Source: Aliiglaciecola lipolytica (GTDB taxonomy: Bacteria > Pseudomonadota > Gammaproteobacteria > Enterobacterales > Alteromonadaceae). Taken from it: a DNA stretch of 64,000 nt. Where the stretch lies: positions 124,001 through 188,000 of the forward strand of contig NZ_JAHKPT010000035.1 of NCBI RefSeq assembly GCF_018860635.1, written 5' to 3'. Position 1 is the first letter of the stretch. Each line of letters begins with the position of its first letter. Positions 27,548 to 37,117 of this stretch are shown here, piece by piece. The position numbers were made by a program, and so were the translations under genes. The notes below the pieces were generated by a model. The model searched no databases. It had not been told where the DNA came from and saw nothing but the letters and a program-made list of their open reading frames with translations.

Positions 27548-29914
27548 ATGACAGATGAGCGAGTAGATCGCATTGAAATGCCAGTATTGGCATTGCGTGA
27601 TGTGGTGGTGTATCCCCACATGGTTATCCCATTGTTCGTTGGCAGAGAAAAATCTATCCGTTGTTTAGAAGCAGCAATGGACAAAGATAAGCAGATTTTT
27701 TTGGTTGCCCAAAAAGACGCTGGCGTAGATGAGCCAGAGACAGATGATGTGTATCAAGTTGGTACCATCGCAACGATTTTACAGCTTCTTAAATTACCTG
27801 ACGGCACAGTGAAAGTGTTGGTTGAAGGTAACGTACGAGGTCAAATTCAAACATTTTTACAAACCGACGAATTCTTTGTTGCAGAAGTTGTGCGTAAAGA
27901 AGATCAAGAGGTTGCAGAAAACGAGCAAGAAGTGTTGATACGCTCAGCAATTTCTCAGTTCGAAGGTTACGTTAAACTGAATAAAAAGATCCCACCAGAG
28001 GTGTTAACCTCTCTTAGTGGTATCGAAGAAGCCGCTAGGCTTGCAGATACGATGGCGGCACATATGCCATTGAAACTGTCTGAAAAACAAAAAGTACTCG
28101 AAATGGAAGGCGTGAATGAGCGTTTAGAGTATTTGATGGCACTCATGGAAAACGAAATCGATTTGCTTCAAGTAGAGAAAAAAATCCGTACTCGGGTTAA
28201 AAAGCAAATGGAAAAAAGCCAACGTGAGTATTATCTGAATGAGCAGATGAAGGCTATCCAAAAAGAATTGGGTGAGCTGGATGAAACTCCAGATGAATTT
28301 GAAGCCTTAGCTAAAAAGATTGAAGAAGCTAAAATGCCTGAAGAGGCAAAAGAAAAGGCAACGGCTGAACTACGCAAACTTAAAATGATGTCGCCAATGT
28401 CTGCGGAAGCGACTGTAGTGCGCAGTTATATTGATTGGCTAGCAAATGTACCTTGGAATAAACGCAGTGTGGTTAAGAAAGATTTAGCCAAAGCTGACGA
28501 TATTCTTGACTCAGACCACTACGGTTTGGACAAAGTTAAAGAAAGAATCATTGAGTACTTAGCGGTTCAACAGCGAGTTAAGAAGCTCAAAGGTCCAATT
28601 TTATGCTTAGTTGGTCCTCCTGGAGTGGGTAAAACCTCATTGGGACAGTCAATCGCCAAAGCTACCGGCCGTAAATACGTGAGAATGGCCCTTGGTGGAG
28701 TGCGTGATGAAGCTGAGATTCGTGGTCATAGACGCACTTACATTGGCTCGATGCCAGGTAAATTGATTCAAAAAATGGCGAAAGTAGGGGTTAAAAATCC
28801 ACTATTTTTACTAGATGAAATTGACAAAATGTCTTCAGACATGCGTGGTGATCCCTCTTCTGCATTGTTAGAAGTGTTAGATCCCGAGCAAAACGGCACC
28901 TTTAGCGATCATTATCTAGAAGTGGATTATGATTTGTCAGACGTGATGTTCGTCGCGACGTCTAACAGTATGAATATCCCCGGTCCATTGTTAGACCGTA
29001 TGGAAGTTATTCGCTTATCTGGTTACACAGAGGACGAGAAGCTGAACATAGCCACCCGTCACCTGGTTGAAAAGCAGATGTCCAGAAACGGACTTAAAAC
29101 CGGTGAATTGGTCATTGAAGATTCGGCGATTATTGGCATTATTCGTTATTACACTCGGGAAGCCGGCGTACGTAGCTTGGAACGAGAGATTTCCAAGATT
29201 TGTCGCAAAGCAGTGAAAAACATTTTACTGGATAAATCGATAAAGCAAGTTGTTGCTAACCAAGATAATTTAAAAGATTTCTTAGGTGTTCAACGTTTTG
29301 ATTATGGAAAAGCCGAAGGCAGCAATCAAATTGGTCAGGTAACTGGACTCGCTTGGACGTCTGTTGGCGGTGATTTGCTCACAATTGAAACAACCTCAGT
29401 GCCTGGAAAAGGGAAAACAACCTTTACCGGATCTTTGGGCGACGTAATGCTCGAGTCCATTAAAACGGCAATGACAGTTGTACGTAGCCGAGCTGAGAAA
29501 TTACGTATCAACGAAGATTTCCATGAAAAACGTGATATCCATGTGCACGTTCCTGAAGGAGCGACGCCAAAAGATGGTCCAAGTGCGGGTATCGCAATGT
29601 GCACAGCTTTGGTTTCTTCTCTGACCGGTAATCCAGTTAAAGCTGAAGTGGCTATGACTGGTGAGATTACACTTCGTGGTGAAGTGTTAGCCATCGGTGG
29701 GTTGAAAGAAAAATTACTGGCCGCTCACCGTGGTGGAATTAAAACAGTAGTGATTCCTAAAGACAACGAACGTGATCTTGAAGAGATTCCAGATAACGTC
29801 AAACAAGACCTAGATATTCACGCAGTCCAATGGATTGATGAGGTTTTGAACTTGGCATTACAGGAAAACCCTGAGGGTTTTAGCCCCGAAAAAGTGAAAT
29901 CGAATAAAAAGTAA
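27548..29914 (+). CDS. lon: ATP-dependent Lon protease
   Basis: A 788-residue cytoplasmic AAA+ serine protease that removes misfolded and regulatory proteins. The N-terminal substrate-binding domain begins MPVLALRDVVVYPHMVIPL. Walker A is GPPGVGKTS and Walker B is LFLLDEIDKM. The protease domain has the Ser679-Lys722 dyad (PKDGPSAG and GGLKEKL), the same numbering as E. coli Lon. An RpoH-type promoter lies about 45 bp upstream. It is followed by hupB, as in other gammaproteobacteria. No obvious terminator follows it. Confidence 0.98.
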   Translation: MTDERVDRIEMPVLALRDVVVYPHMVIPLFVGREKSIRCLEAAMDKDKQIFLVAQKDAGVDEPETDDVYQVGTIATILQLLKLPDGTVKVLVEGNVRGQIQTFLQTDEFFVAEVVRKEDQEVAENEQEVLIRSAISQFEGYVKLNKKIPPEVLTSLSGIEEAARLADTMAAHMPLKLSEKQKVLEMEGVNERLEYLMALMENEIDLLQVEKKIRTRVKKQMEKSQREYYLNEQMKAIQKELGELDETPDEFEALAKKIEEAKMPEEAKEKATAELRKLKMMSPMSAEATVVRSYIDWLANVPWNKRSVVKKDLAKADDILDSDHYGLDKVKERIIEYLAVQQRVKKLKGPILCLVGPPGVGKTSLGQSIAKATGRKYVRMALGGVRDEAEIRGHRRTYIGSMPGKLIQKMAKVGVKNPLFLLDEIDKMSSDMRGDPSSALLEVLDPEQNGTFSDHYLEVDYDLSDVMFVATSNSMNIPGPLLDRMEVIRLSGYTEDEKLNIATRHLVEKQMSRNGLKTGELVIEDSAIIGIIRYYTREAGVRSLEREISKICRKAVKNILLDKSIKQVVANQDNLKDFLGVQRFDYGKAEGSNQIGQVTGLAWTSVGGDLLTIETTSVPGKGKTTFTGSLGDVMLESIKTAMTVVRSRAEKLRINEDFHEKRDIHVHVPEGATPKDGPSAGIAMCTALVSSLTGNPVKAEVAMTGEITLRGEVLAIGGLKEKLLAAHRGGIKTVVIPKDNERDLEEIPDNVKQDLDIHAVQWIDEVLNLALQENPEGFSPEKVKSNKK

Positions 29915-30062
29915 CCAATAACGGCTATTTTTTTATATTTTTTGGATTTTAGGGCTTCCCTAAGTTAAAAGATATGATAGCCTTTAGCACAGATTCGTCA
30001 GAAGCCTTATCACAAAAGGGATTGAGACGATTCATAAATGTAAAAAAATCGTAAAACATTGC

Positions 30063-30091
30063 TTGAAATTAAAAATTAAGCTTGCTATAAC
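30063..30091 (+). promoter_or_regulatory. Sigma-70 promoter of hupB
   Basis: TTGAAA, a 17-bp spacer and TATAAC lie 58 bp before the GTG start of the HU gene, both boxes matching consensus at five of six positions. This gives HU its own strong promoter apart from lon. Confidence 0.8.
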
Positions 30092-30149
30092 GTGACCGTA
30101 ATAAAAAATGTGCGGAACAATAAATAAAAACAAATGAAGGGGATCTATT

Positions 30150-30422
30150 GTGAACAAGTCTCAACTAATCGATAGTATTGCTGCTGGTGCAGATATTTCT
30201 AAAGCAGCTGCTGGTCGTGCTCTTGATTCATTTACCGATGCAGTTACTGCAGCTCTTAAAGACGGCGATCAAGTAGCGCTAGTTGGCTTTGGTACATTCT
30301 CAGTTCGTGAGCGTTCAGCTCGCAGTGGTCGTAACCCGCAAACTGGCGAAACTATCCAGATTGCTGCAGCGAAAGTGCCTTCTTTCAAAGCTGGTAAAGC
30401 ACTTAAAGATTCTTGTAACTAA
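30150..30422 (+). CDS. hupB: DNA-binding protein HU-beta
   Basis: A 90-residue histone-like protein that bends and compacts DNA as a dimer. [20 protein letters not shown] is the usual first helix pair. [20 protein letters not shown] is the flexible beta arm with the RNPxTG motif that inserts into the minor groove. It starts at a GTG with GAAGGGGA upstream. It lies between lon and ppiD as expected, with its own promoter and a strong terminator. Confidence 0.97.
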   Translation: MNKSQLIDSIAAGADISKAAAGRALDSFTDAVTAALKDGDQVALVGFGTFSVRERSARSGRNPQTGETIQIAAAKVPSFKAGKALKDSCN

Positions 30423-30440
30423 GAATTTTAGTCTTTTAAA

Positions 30441-30470
30441 AAAGGGCGATGAGCGATCATCGCCCTTTTT
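30441..30470 (+). terminator. Terminator of hupB
   Basis: A 12-bp perfect stem (AAAGGGCGATGA, loop GCGA, TCATCGCCCTTT) followed by T residues, 19 bp after the HU stop codon. Confidence 0.92.
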
Positions 30471-30718
30471 GTATGTTTAGTACGAAAAAACTAAAAAGCG
30501 CAAAGCGCAATGAGTTGGTTGCTTATTAGGGGGTTAAGTTGGCCTCCAATGTGAATAAATTTTAAATAATTATTCGAAACAACCGCTGAATTCGTTTTAC
30601 TTGGGTATATCACTGGTGATCAAACCATTTTTCACGTTATAATCCTGCCGCTTTATTACCGTGTAGAAAACGTTTAACACGGTTGAATTCATTAGTCCGT
30701 CGGAGAGAAAAGACGCAT

Positions 30719-32605
30719 ATGTTGGAAAAAATTAGAGAAGGATCGCAAGGCACTTGGGCTGTAGTGATCCTAGGTTTAGTTATTTTAAGTTTCGTCTTCG
30801 CGGGCGTTGGCGGTTATGTATCTTCATCAAGCAATGCAGCTGCATCGGTTAATGGAAGTGAAATATCCCAAACTACATTTGATCGTGCGTATCAGAATGA
30901 GCGTGCACGGATGGAAGCACAATTCGGAGAAAGCTTCAGCATACTTGCCGCTGATACTGCGTATTTGAATCAGTTTCGTAAGAGTATTCTGGATAGACTT
31001 ATCGCGGATAAGTTGATGGAGCAAGCAGCCGAAGAAATTGGTTTGCGTGTTAGCGACGAGCAAATTCGTGAAAGTATTGTCAATATGCCAGAGTTTCAAG
31101 TTGGTCAATCTTTTGATAATGAGCGTTTTAAAGCGACATTACGTCAAGTTGGCTTTCAACCTAGTACCTTCAAAGACTACCTACGTAGCGAAATGACGCG
31201 ACAACAGTTCGTCAGCGCGATGTTAGGCAGTGAGTTTAGTCTAAAGTCTGAAGCCTCTAAAGTTCTTTCCCTGCAATTGCAAACTCGCGATATTCAATAT
31301 TTCTCAGTGCCCTCGGCTGATTTTGCTTCATCAGTAGAAGTAAACGATCAGGATATTGAAGTATATTATCAACAAAACCTTGCTCAGTTCGATACTCAAG
31401 AAAAAGTAAGCTTGGAATATATTGAGCTTAATGCTGATGATTTGATGTCAGGTATTGAAGTGACAGAACAAGAAGTAGAAGACTTATACAATAGATCTTC
31501 TAATGATTTCCAAACTGCTGAACAAAGAAAACTTTCACTTATTCTTATCGAATTTGGTGATGACGAAGAAGCTGCCAGGGCGAAAGCTGAAGCTACTTTA
31601 GCGCGTGTACGTGGTGGCGAAGATTTTGCAAAAGTTGCTTCTGAAGTATCAGATGACGCGTTTTCTGCTGAAAATGGTGGTGACTTAGATTTTATTGCTC
31701 GCGGTGATATGGATAGTGAATTTGAAGATGCAGCATTCAATCTTGAAAATGTGGGTGACATTACCGATATTGTTGAGTCTGATTTCGGATTACAAATCAT
31801 TAAGCTTACTGAGATTAAAGATCAGCAAGTAACGCCTTTTGCCGAAGTTAAAGATACCTTAACTGAACAAGTAAGACGGGAAAAAGCAGTTGAAGAGTTC
31901 TTTATTCTTCAGAACACCGCTGCTGAGTTGGCATTTGAAATGCCAAATGGTTTGGTCGAAGTTGCAGAAGCATTAGATACTGAAGTGAAATCTACGGAGT
32001 TGTTTACTCAAAATGCGCCTCCAGCAGAGGTTTCAAGTCCATTGGTAGTGAACCAAGCATTTTCAGAAGAGTTAATTGCAGATCGTGTAAATAGTGAACT
32101 GATTTCAATTGGTGAGAATAATGTGATGATTATTCGTGTTAAAGAACACGAAGCAGAGCGCACTAAGTCACTAGATGAAGTTAAACCTGAGATCGTCATT
32201 CAGCTTACTGCTCAAAAAGCGCAAGAAGCAGCTAAAGCTTGGGCGCAGTCTTTATTGGCTGATTTACAAGACGGTACTGATATATCCGATAAACTTGCTG
32301 AAAAAAACCTTGGTTGGGAACTACAAGCTGATGTGGCTAGATTCGGTAGTGAAATTCCAGCGGCGATTGTTGATAAAGTATTTCAATTATCAGCTAATCC
32401 TGAGCAAAATAAAGCGGTAGTGGAACTAGCCAACGGTGATATTGGTGTTGTGCAGCTAAACAATGTGAACAGCTCCGCGGCATTACCTGCAGAGCAGGTG
32501 ATAGCCATGCAACGTCAACTAGGCCAAATGCAATCTCAAACTGAAATTACTAACCTAATTGAAGCATTGAAAGCAAAAGCAGATATCGAAGTGTATATTC
32601 AGTAA
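30719..32605 (+). CDS. ppiD: Periplasmic folding chaperone PpiD (SurA N-terminal/parvulin)
   Basis: A 628-residue inner-membrane protein that helps newly exported proteins fold near the Sec translocon. The N-terminus MLEKIREGSQGTWAVVIL leads into one membrane helix (about residues 13-34), the rest being periplasmic. A SurA-type helical region (about 35-220) is followed by a parvulin domain (about 255-360) with FAKVASEVSDD, and by a weaker C-terminal parvulin-like region. Length is close to E. coli PpiD (623). The ATG at 30719 is chosen over an in-frame TTG at 30683 because the family starts at this point. Confidence 0.95.
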   Translation: MLEKIREGSQGTWAVVILGLVILSFVFAGVGGYVSSSSNAAASVNGSEISQTTFDRAYQNERARMEAQFGESFSILAADTAYLNQFRKSILDRLIADKLMEQAAEEIGLRVSDEQIRESIVNMPEFQVGQSFDNERFKATLRQVGFQPSTFKDYLRSEMTRQQFVSAMLGSEFSLKSEASKVLSLQLQTRDIQYFSVPSADFASSVEVNDQDIEVYYQQNLAQFDTQEKVSLEYIELNADDLMSGIEVTEQEVEDLYNRSSNDFQTAEQRKLSLILIEFGDDEEAARAKAEATLARVRGGEDFAKVASEVSDDAFSAENGGDLDFIARGDMDSEFEDAAFNLENVGDITDIVESDFGLQIIKLTEIKDQQVTPFAEVKDTLTEQVRREKAVEEFFILQNTAAELAFEMPNGLVEVAEALDTEVKSTELFTQNAPPAEVSSPLVVNQAFSEELIADRVNSELISIGENNVMIIRVKEHEAERTKSLDEVKPEIVIQLTAQKAQEAAKAWAQSLLADLQDGTDISDKLAEKNLGWELQADVARFGSEIPAAIVDKVFQLSANPEQNKAVVELANGDIGVVQLNNVNSSAALPAEQVIAMQRQLGQMQSQTEITNLIEALKAKADIEVYIQ

Positions 32606-32621
32606 TTCATAATTAGTTCTC

Positions 32622-32648
32622 AAAAGGCCAGTCTCACTGGCCTTTTTT
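32622..32648 (+). terminator. Terminator of ppiD
   Basis: AAAAGGCCAGT and ACTGGCCTTTT form an 11-bp stem with a CTC loop and a six-T tail, 17 bp after the stop codon. Confidence 0.92.
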
Positions 32649-32709
32649 ATGCCTGAAGTTTGCCTTTTATGGTTGCTAACGCATGGGGAGACTACCACCT
32701 GAATTTAGC

Positions 32710-34758
32710 TCAGCTATCAAATTCTACTATCAACCAATAGTCAGAGTGGGATGTTTCAATTAATGGCTTTATCAATCCAAAGCTAGTGCCCATTGTGGTT
32801 TTTTCACTAGGATCTCTCCAAACTAAATTGACACTCGATTCGAGCAGACTGGTATCAATAACAATCTTGCCCAGCCAGCCTTTAGGAGCGTTTGAGCAGC
32901 TAAAGAAACTAGTATTAGGGTTTGTTAACATTTCAATATTACAGCTAAACTCGCTTTTTTCAGGTGCCATTTTAAGTTTACTTATTTGTGCAAGTTGCTT
33001 CTCATTACAGGGCTGTTGAATATCATCCTCAGTGTTCGTACAAAATATATCCACGATTAGGCCAGGTGTATCGCCCCCCTTCACCTTTAGCTGGAGTACT
33101 CTGCTAGATATTGTTTGATATTGATTAAACATTGAAATGGAAGGGGAGCCAATTAGGCCTTCGTTACCTTTGTTTATTTCATTTGATAATTCACTGCTGC
33201 CAGCCATTAAGGCAATTAAACGGCCCTTACTATAAGATGCATATTGTAACTCTTCGGGAGAAAATACACTTTGCTTCGGCTGATTGCTAACCTTAGCAAC
33301 GAGTTCATTACTGCTATTCCAGATAGCTTGCATGGTTATCTCAAAATCTAAAAAAGGTATCAAGCTTTGCCAATCAGAGTCGCCGTCGAGGAGCATTTTT
33401 TTAATGACTTCGTTGTCTTCATGTTGAAGCCGTTCCACATAGATACTTCTCAACTCAAGTTGAGCTGCAGATGGCGACATCAGCAAGGTATTTTCAAGTG
33501 GTGATAAAGGTAAAGCTTTTTCTAAAACGTGACTCTTAATCAGGTTTGATACATATTGTTGATATTGGTTACTGAACTCCTCCGTCATCTGATTTTTGAG
33601 AAAAGAAATGGTTTGCAGGGAATGTAAATCTGCTAGTAACTCAAAGTCGCCATCAACTCGTTCAAAGCGGCATACTTCATCATATTGATCACCAATCTTG
33701 CTGGCACTAATATATTTGCCTTCGCTGACGACTTTAAAATGTTTGTGCGCACTACCACTTTCGTTTCTATAGTAATTTTGATTTGTCAGCATATCCTTTG
33801 TATCGTGATGGTCACGACAGCAACTAGAACACAATGGGGACTGACCTGGTTCGGCAATACCTGAGGCTTTGATTTTCCACAGCCCTTTTTTGATTGCCAA
33901 CTGGTTTCCATCAATGACAACTTGTGCTGGCGTTTTAGCCTTAGTTTCAGTGGACAATGCACATCGACACTGGGCGAAGGCAAATTCTCTTTGTTGTTGT
34001 ATTGTGGCGTGTTTTGAATCTTCATCGAGCACCAACCTAATCGTACTCGCTGTGCTGATTTTAGTTTTTTCGTCGAATTTAATGGGTAAACTTGCCTGTA
34101 CTAAATCTTCGTCTAATTTGTGTTTAACGAGATTTTTCTGACTCGTCATTGATATTTGATTTTTGGCTACTAAGTTACCCTCTGGCGTTTTATGAAATAC
34201 ATGAAAACTTCTATTTGTGGGGATAGGGGCAATAAAACCACTTAACTCATATTGTTGGGTTTTGCCGTCACTACCTAGCCAGCTTACCTTAACGGTTACG
34301 GCTTTTCTGTCTGCTAACGAAGGTAGCGGAGCTGGTGCATCTTTATCTTCATCATTTACCCACTTGTCAGCTTTACCATCATCATCAGAATCAACATAAT
34401 ATTGCTCTGTAACCTGCCAGTGCTGCTTAAATTTAGCGCTATTATCCGTATGCGCATTTTCGATTATTTCAATCTCACCTGCCGCTGAAGCGCCCCCTTT
34501 ATCGTCAGCGATTGATTGGTAGCTGGTTTTACCGTCGTCTGTTTGATTACGTTCAAAATAGCTAAGCTCAGCCATTTTTTGTTTCGCAATTTGGACCGCT
34601 TTAGCGTGTAAATCTAAGGATTTTTCTGATTGCATTATGCGGTTTTGCATAGTTGCAAACCCCGTTATTCCCACAAGCAATATTAATGACGCTATCATCA
34701 CTTCAACGAGTGAAAAGCCCTGTGATAACTTTTGTGGCGCTCCATCTATTAAAGGCAT
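32710..34758 (-). CDS. Large cysteine-rich PilV-like prepilin
   Basis: A 682-residue protein, three to four times longer than normal minor pilins. The first 35 residues are a type IV prepilin signal: QGFSLVEVMIASLILLVG, with PilD-type cleavage expected after Gly14 and the conserved Glu at position +5. The rest is a unique extracytoplasmic region with a calcium-site-like DSDDDGKADKW (about 123-133), a CxC pair (about 264-266), and SPLCSSCCRDHHD (about 307-319), which looks metal-binding or multiply disulphide-bonded. The ATG at 34758 overlaps the previous stop (TGATG), showing coupling. It is the last gene of a four-gene minor-pilin operon. I know no function for this C-terminal region. Confidence 0.75.
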   Translation of the reverse strand: MPLIDGAPQKLSQGFSLVEVMIASLILLVGITGFATMQNRIMQSEKSLDLHAKAVQIAKQKMAELSYFERNQTDDGKTSYQSIADDKGGASAAGEIEIIENAHTDNSAKFKQHWQVTEQYYVDSDDDGKADKWVNDEDKDAPAPLPSLADRKAVTVKVSWLGSDGKTQQYELSGFIAPIPTNRSFHVFHKTPEGNLVAKNQISMTSQKNLVKHKLDEDLVQASLPIKFDEKTKISTASTIRLVLDEDSKHATIQQQREFAFAQCRCALSTETKAKTPAQVVIDGNQLAIKKGLWKIKASGIAEPGQSPLCSSCCRDHHDTKDMLTNQNYYRNESGSAHKHFKVVSEGKYISASKIGDQYDEVCRFERVDGDFELLADLHSLQTISFLKNQMTEEFSNQYQQYVSNLIKSHVLEKALPLSPLENTLLMSPSAAQLELRSIYVERLQHEDNEVIKKMLLDGDSDWQSLIPFLDFEITMQAIWNSSNELVAKVSNQPKQSVFSPEELQYASYSKGRLIALMAGSSELSNEINKGNEGLIGSPSISMFNQYQTISSRVLQLKVKGGDTPGLIVDIFCTNTEDDIQQPCNEKQLAQISKLKMAPEKSEFSCNIEMLTNPNTSFFSCSNAPKGWLGKIVIDTSLLESSVNLVWRDPSEKTTMGTSFGLIKPLIETSHSDYWLIVEFDS

Positions 34759-35876
34759 CAGAAGTTGCGCCAACTATTAGGTACAAGTGCGATTCGCCAG
34801 TTACTTGGAGATTGCCGAAAATTGTCTAACACAACAGCATTATATTTTATGGTTAAAGGTAGGTTGTTAAATGAAATTGATTCGCTAGCGATGAGCGCAC
34901 CTTCAATTACTGCAGGCCCGTTGACTTCAATGAGGGCTGCCAAAATTGAATCAAATGGCTTCAACATCAGCACAATACCTTGGACTCCTGAGTTTTCAGA
35001 AAAAACCAAATTGCCATTCGCAATTATTAACATGACAGGACGTTCTGTTGTACCCACTGTGGTTTCTTTACTTAGTTTACAATCGCCTTTCACCCATATT
35101 AATCCTGAACTTAGATTGTTCAGGTCTTCACAGTGGGAAATGACTTTATCAGCCTCATCTAATAGCTGTGTTCGGTATTTAACCGGTAAATTCGTCAGGT
35201 AAGTAAATATGTCCTTGGGAAAATCCTTCGGATTATCCACAATATCGCCATTTTTCTGCTGACCCATACTCAAGGGGGATGATTCACATTCGCCATTGAT
35301 ATATTCATACTGCTGACAGGTAATTAGGTCTAAGGTAGTGATATCGATTTTGTCGGACGTCCACAGGGACAAAGGCAAACCTATACCTGCACCGTTGGGG
35401 TTAGCAACTAATTTTAACTTATTTTCGATAGATATGGATTTACCAACTATTAATGCTGCCTTAGGCAATGTGCGAATTAGCGGGTATGCAATAATATGTT
35501 GGGAAACCTCTATGTTGGCTAAATGGTCTTCTGATGTGCCTGTAGTGCTAATTTTTATGACGCGCATTTGATGACTAAATCGCTCAGTTTGTAAGCTTTT
35601 CATTTCAGCAGAATACTGTCCTTGTCCTTCTATTAGCATGTTTAGTTTAGGCAGTTCTTGTTGCGGCTGTTGACTAATTTGCGACAGCAATCGGAAGTTA
35701 CCTAACGCTGCCATATTCTCAGCGGTTACCTTATTTTGTGTATTCAGGCTAACTCGATGCTTTACTAGGCTAACCCTAGCGCTATATACAATGATGGTCG
35801 AAGTCAGCAGCAACAATAAGGTCACTGTGATTAACATCATTGCACCCAGTTGCTTGGCTCGATTAGGCTTAAACAT
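34758..35876 (-). CDS. PilX-like minor pilin assembly protein
   Basis: A 372-residue membrane-anchored protein. KQLGAMMLITVTLLLLLTST is an N-terminal helix of the PilX type, where the usual Glu of prepilins is absent and the helix begins after RQxGA. The remaining 340 residues are predicted extracytoplasmic, with beta-rich stretches such as VMLIIANGNLVFSENSGVQG resembling right-handed repeat sequences. It is about twice the length of usual PilX. The ATG at 35876 overlaps the end of the PilW-like gene; an upstream in-frame ATG at 35900 is possible. Assignment rests on the N-terminus and gene order. Confidence 0.65.
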   Translation of the reverse strand: MFKPNRAKQLGAMMLITVTLLLLLTSTIIVYSARVSLVKHRVSLNTQNKVTAENMAALGNFRLLSQISQQPQQELPKLNMLIEGQGQYSAEMKSLQTERFSHQMRVIKISTTGTSEDHLANIEVSQHIIAYPLIRTLPKAALIVGKSISIENKLKLVANPNGAGIGLPLSLWTSDKIDITTLDLITCQQYEYINGECESSPLSMGQQKNGDIVDNPKDFPKDIFTYLTNLPVKYRTQLLDEADKVISHCEDLNNLSSGLIWVKGDCKLSKETTVGTTERPVMLIIANGNLVFSENSGVQGIVLMLKPFDSILAALIEVNGPAVIEGALIASESISFNNLPLTIKYNAVVLDNFRQSPSNWRIALVPNSWRNF

Positions 35877-36495
35877 TTTGCTGGCTATGTGCATACACAT
35901 CTCGAGTAATTTGCTTACTCATGGTGCTATGCTGTTTTACTGAGGCTGATATATGTATCCGGATACCTATTGTCGATTCGGATGTGAAAATGATGCTGAA
36001 TCGTAACTCCTCAACAGAAGTGACACTGCTGTCGGTCAGATCTTGCCAACCGCCAGCAGCACAATCAGCGCCATCTTGACGCATCTCAACTGCGTCGTTA
36101 TGTAGTCGAAATCCGTAATTTTCATCACTTCCTTCTAAATTGATAACGCCATTTTTATCTTTATCGTACGCATAGAGTATGCAGCTATCACTGCTCTCTT
36201 TAGGGTGCTTGGAAATAACAATAGGTTGATGAAATTGGCTGAGGTAAATATCAGGATTATTTATCGCAGCGGTTATTTCAGCGTTGTAACCTGTTCGCTG
36301 TATTTCTGCAGTGATCAAGTTTGTTACGGTATTAAGTTCCTCATTTAAACGCATTAGCATTAAGAACTTGCTATTAGAAGCTGCGGCATTACCAATAAAT
36401 CCGGCTAAACTGGCCAATGCCGACATTCCAATTACCATGGCAATAAGTAATTCAATTAGCGAAAAACCAAGTGCTCTTAGTTGTCTACTTAACAT
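35869..36495 (-). CDS. PilW-like minor pilin
   Basis: A 208-residue prepilin. ALGFSLIELLIAMVIGMSAL carries the Gly-Phe cleavage site and Glu5 of type IV prepilins. The body has PilW features such as NLITAEIQRTGYNAE, two cysteines in the C-terminal half (SSDSCILYAYDKDK and GADCAAGGW), and a DKDKNG loop that could bind calcium. The ATG at 36495 has AGGAG ten bases upstream and overlaps the end of the FimT-like gene. An alternative start at 36531 would add 12 residues. Confidence 0.8.
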   Translation of the reverse strand: MLSRQLRALGFSLIELLIAMVIGMSALASLAGFIGNAAASNSKFLMLMRLNEELNTVTNLITAEIQRTGYNAEITAAINNPDIYLSQFHQPIVISKHPKESSDSCILYAYDKDKNGVINLEGSDENYGFRLHNDAVEMRQDGADCAAGGWQDLTDSSVTSVEELRFSIIFTSESTIGIRIHISASVKQHSTMSKQITRDVYAHSQQNV

Positions 36496-37037
36496 ATTTG
36501 GAAAGCTCCTAAGTGACCACTGTGCATGCAAATTCTGACTCGACCTAAATTGCTCACAATGAGTTTGGCGGCTTCAGTGCCATTGCTAAACACACCGGAG
36601 CCTGCATTGCCAATTGCAGTGCCTCTGACCCCGTCAAAGATAATAGCCTGATCTTTTCCCATGGTAATTTTCGAAAATAAGATGTGAGGATAATCTTCAG
36701 CCGATACGCGATACTCTATGTTATCCACACTACACAGCGATTTTACTTGGCAATTGCAAGGGCCCGTATCGCTTAATGCGATACACCAGTTGTCGCCATT
36801 TTTAAATTGCACGGTAATGTTTTTATTCTGTGTGATTGCCGTGGATTTAGCTTGTTGCAGTAAAAAGTAACTGGTCTGCAAAGAAGCCTTCAATTGCTGA
36901 TGGCGTAAAGTTTGAATTATTGATGGGCCGCCAATTGCAGCAAGTAGAGCGATAATTGTAAGTACCACCATCATTTCTAAAATGGTAAGCCCTCTATTGA
37001 GGTGAGATCTAAGTTGATGTTTTTTATTTAAACGCAC
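36489..37037 (-). CDS. FimT/GspH-type pseudopilin
   Basis: A 182-residue prepilin of the FimT/FimU/GspH branch. RGLTILEMMVVLTIIALLAA is the cleavage and helix region (Gly, then TILEM with Glu at +5), and LQQAKSTAITQNKNITVQF is the GspH-domain start. The C-terminal region keeps a GVRGTAIGNAGSGVF stretch. A GTG at 37037 is chosen because AAGGG lies eight bases upstream; a TTG at 37043 is too close. It is the first gene of the operon and is divergent from the small pilin gene at 37118. Confidence 0.8.
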   Translation of the reverse strand: MRLNKKHQLRSHLNRGLTILEMMVVLTIIALLAAIGGPSIIQTLRHQQLKASLQTSYFLLQQAKSTAITQNKNITVQFKNGDNWCIALSDTGPCNCQVKSLCSVDNIEYRVSAEDYPHILFSKITMGKDQAIIFDGVRGTAIGNAGSGVFSNGTEAAKLIVSNLGRVRICMHSGHLGAFQIC

Positions 37038-37117
37038 TTTCAATACCCTTTTAAATTTTCCATGTGCTTTACTGATATTGAGTATATGAAAATTTAAAAA
37101 AGATGGAGTACAGTTTT

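Noticed and set aside
29949-29963. TTAGGG/CCCTAA hairpin after lon as a terminator
   Set aside because: The stem is only six pairs and is not followed by a T run.
34765-35202. 145-codon plus-strand frame
   Set aside because: It is antisense to the PilX-like gene of the first pilin cluster and does not resemble a protein family.
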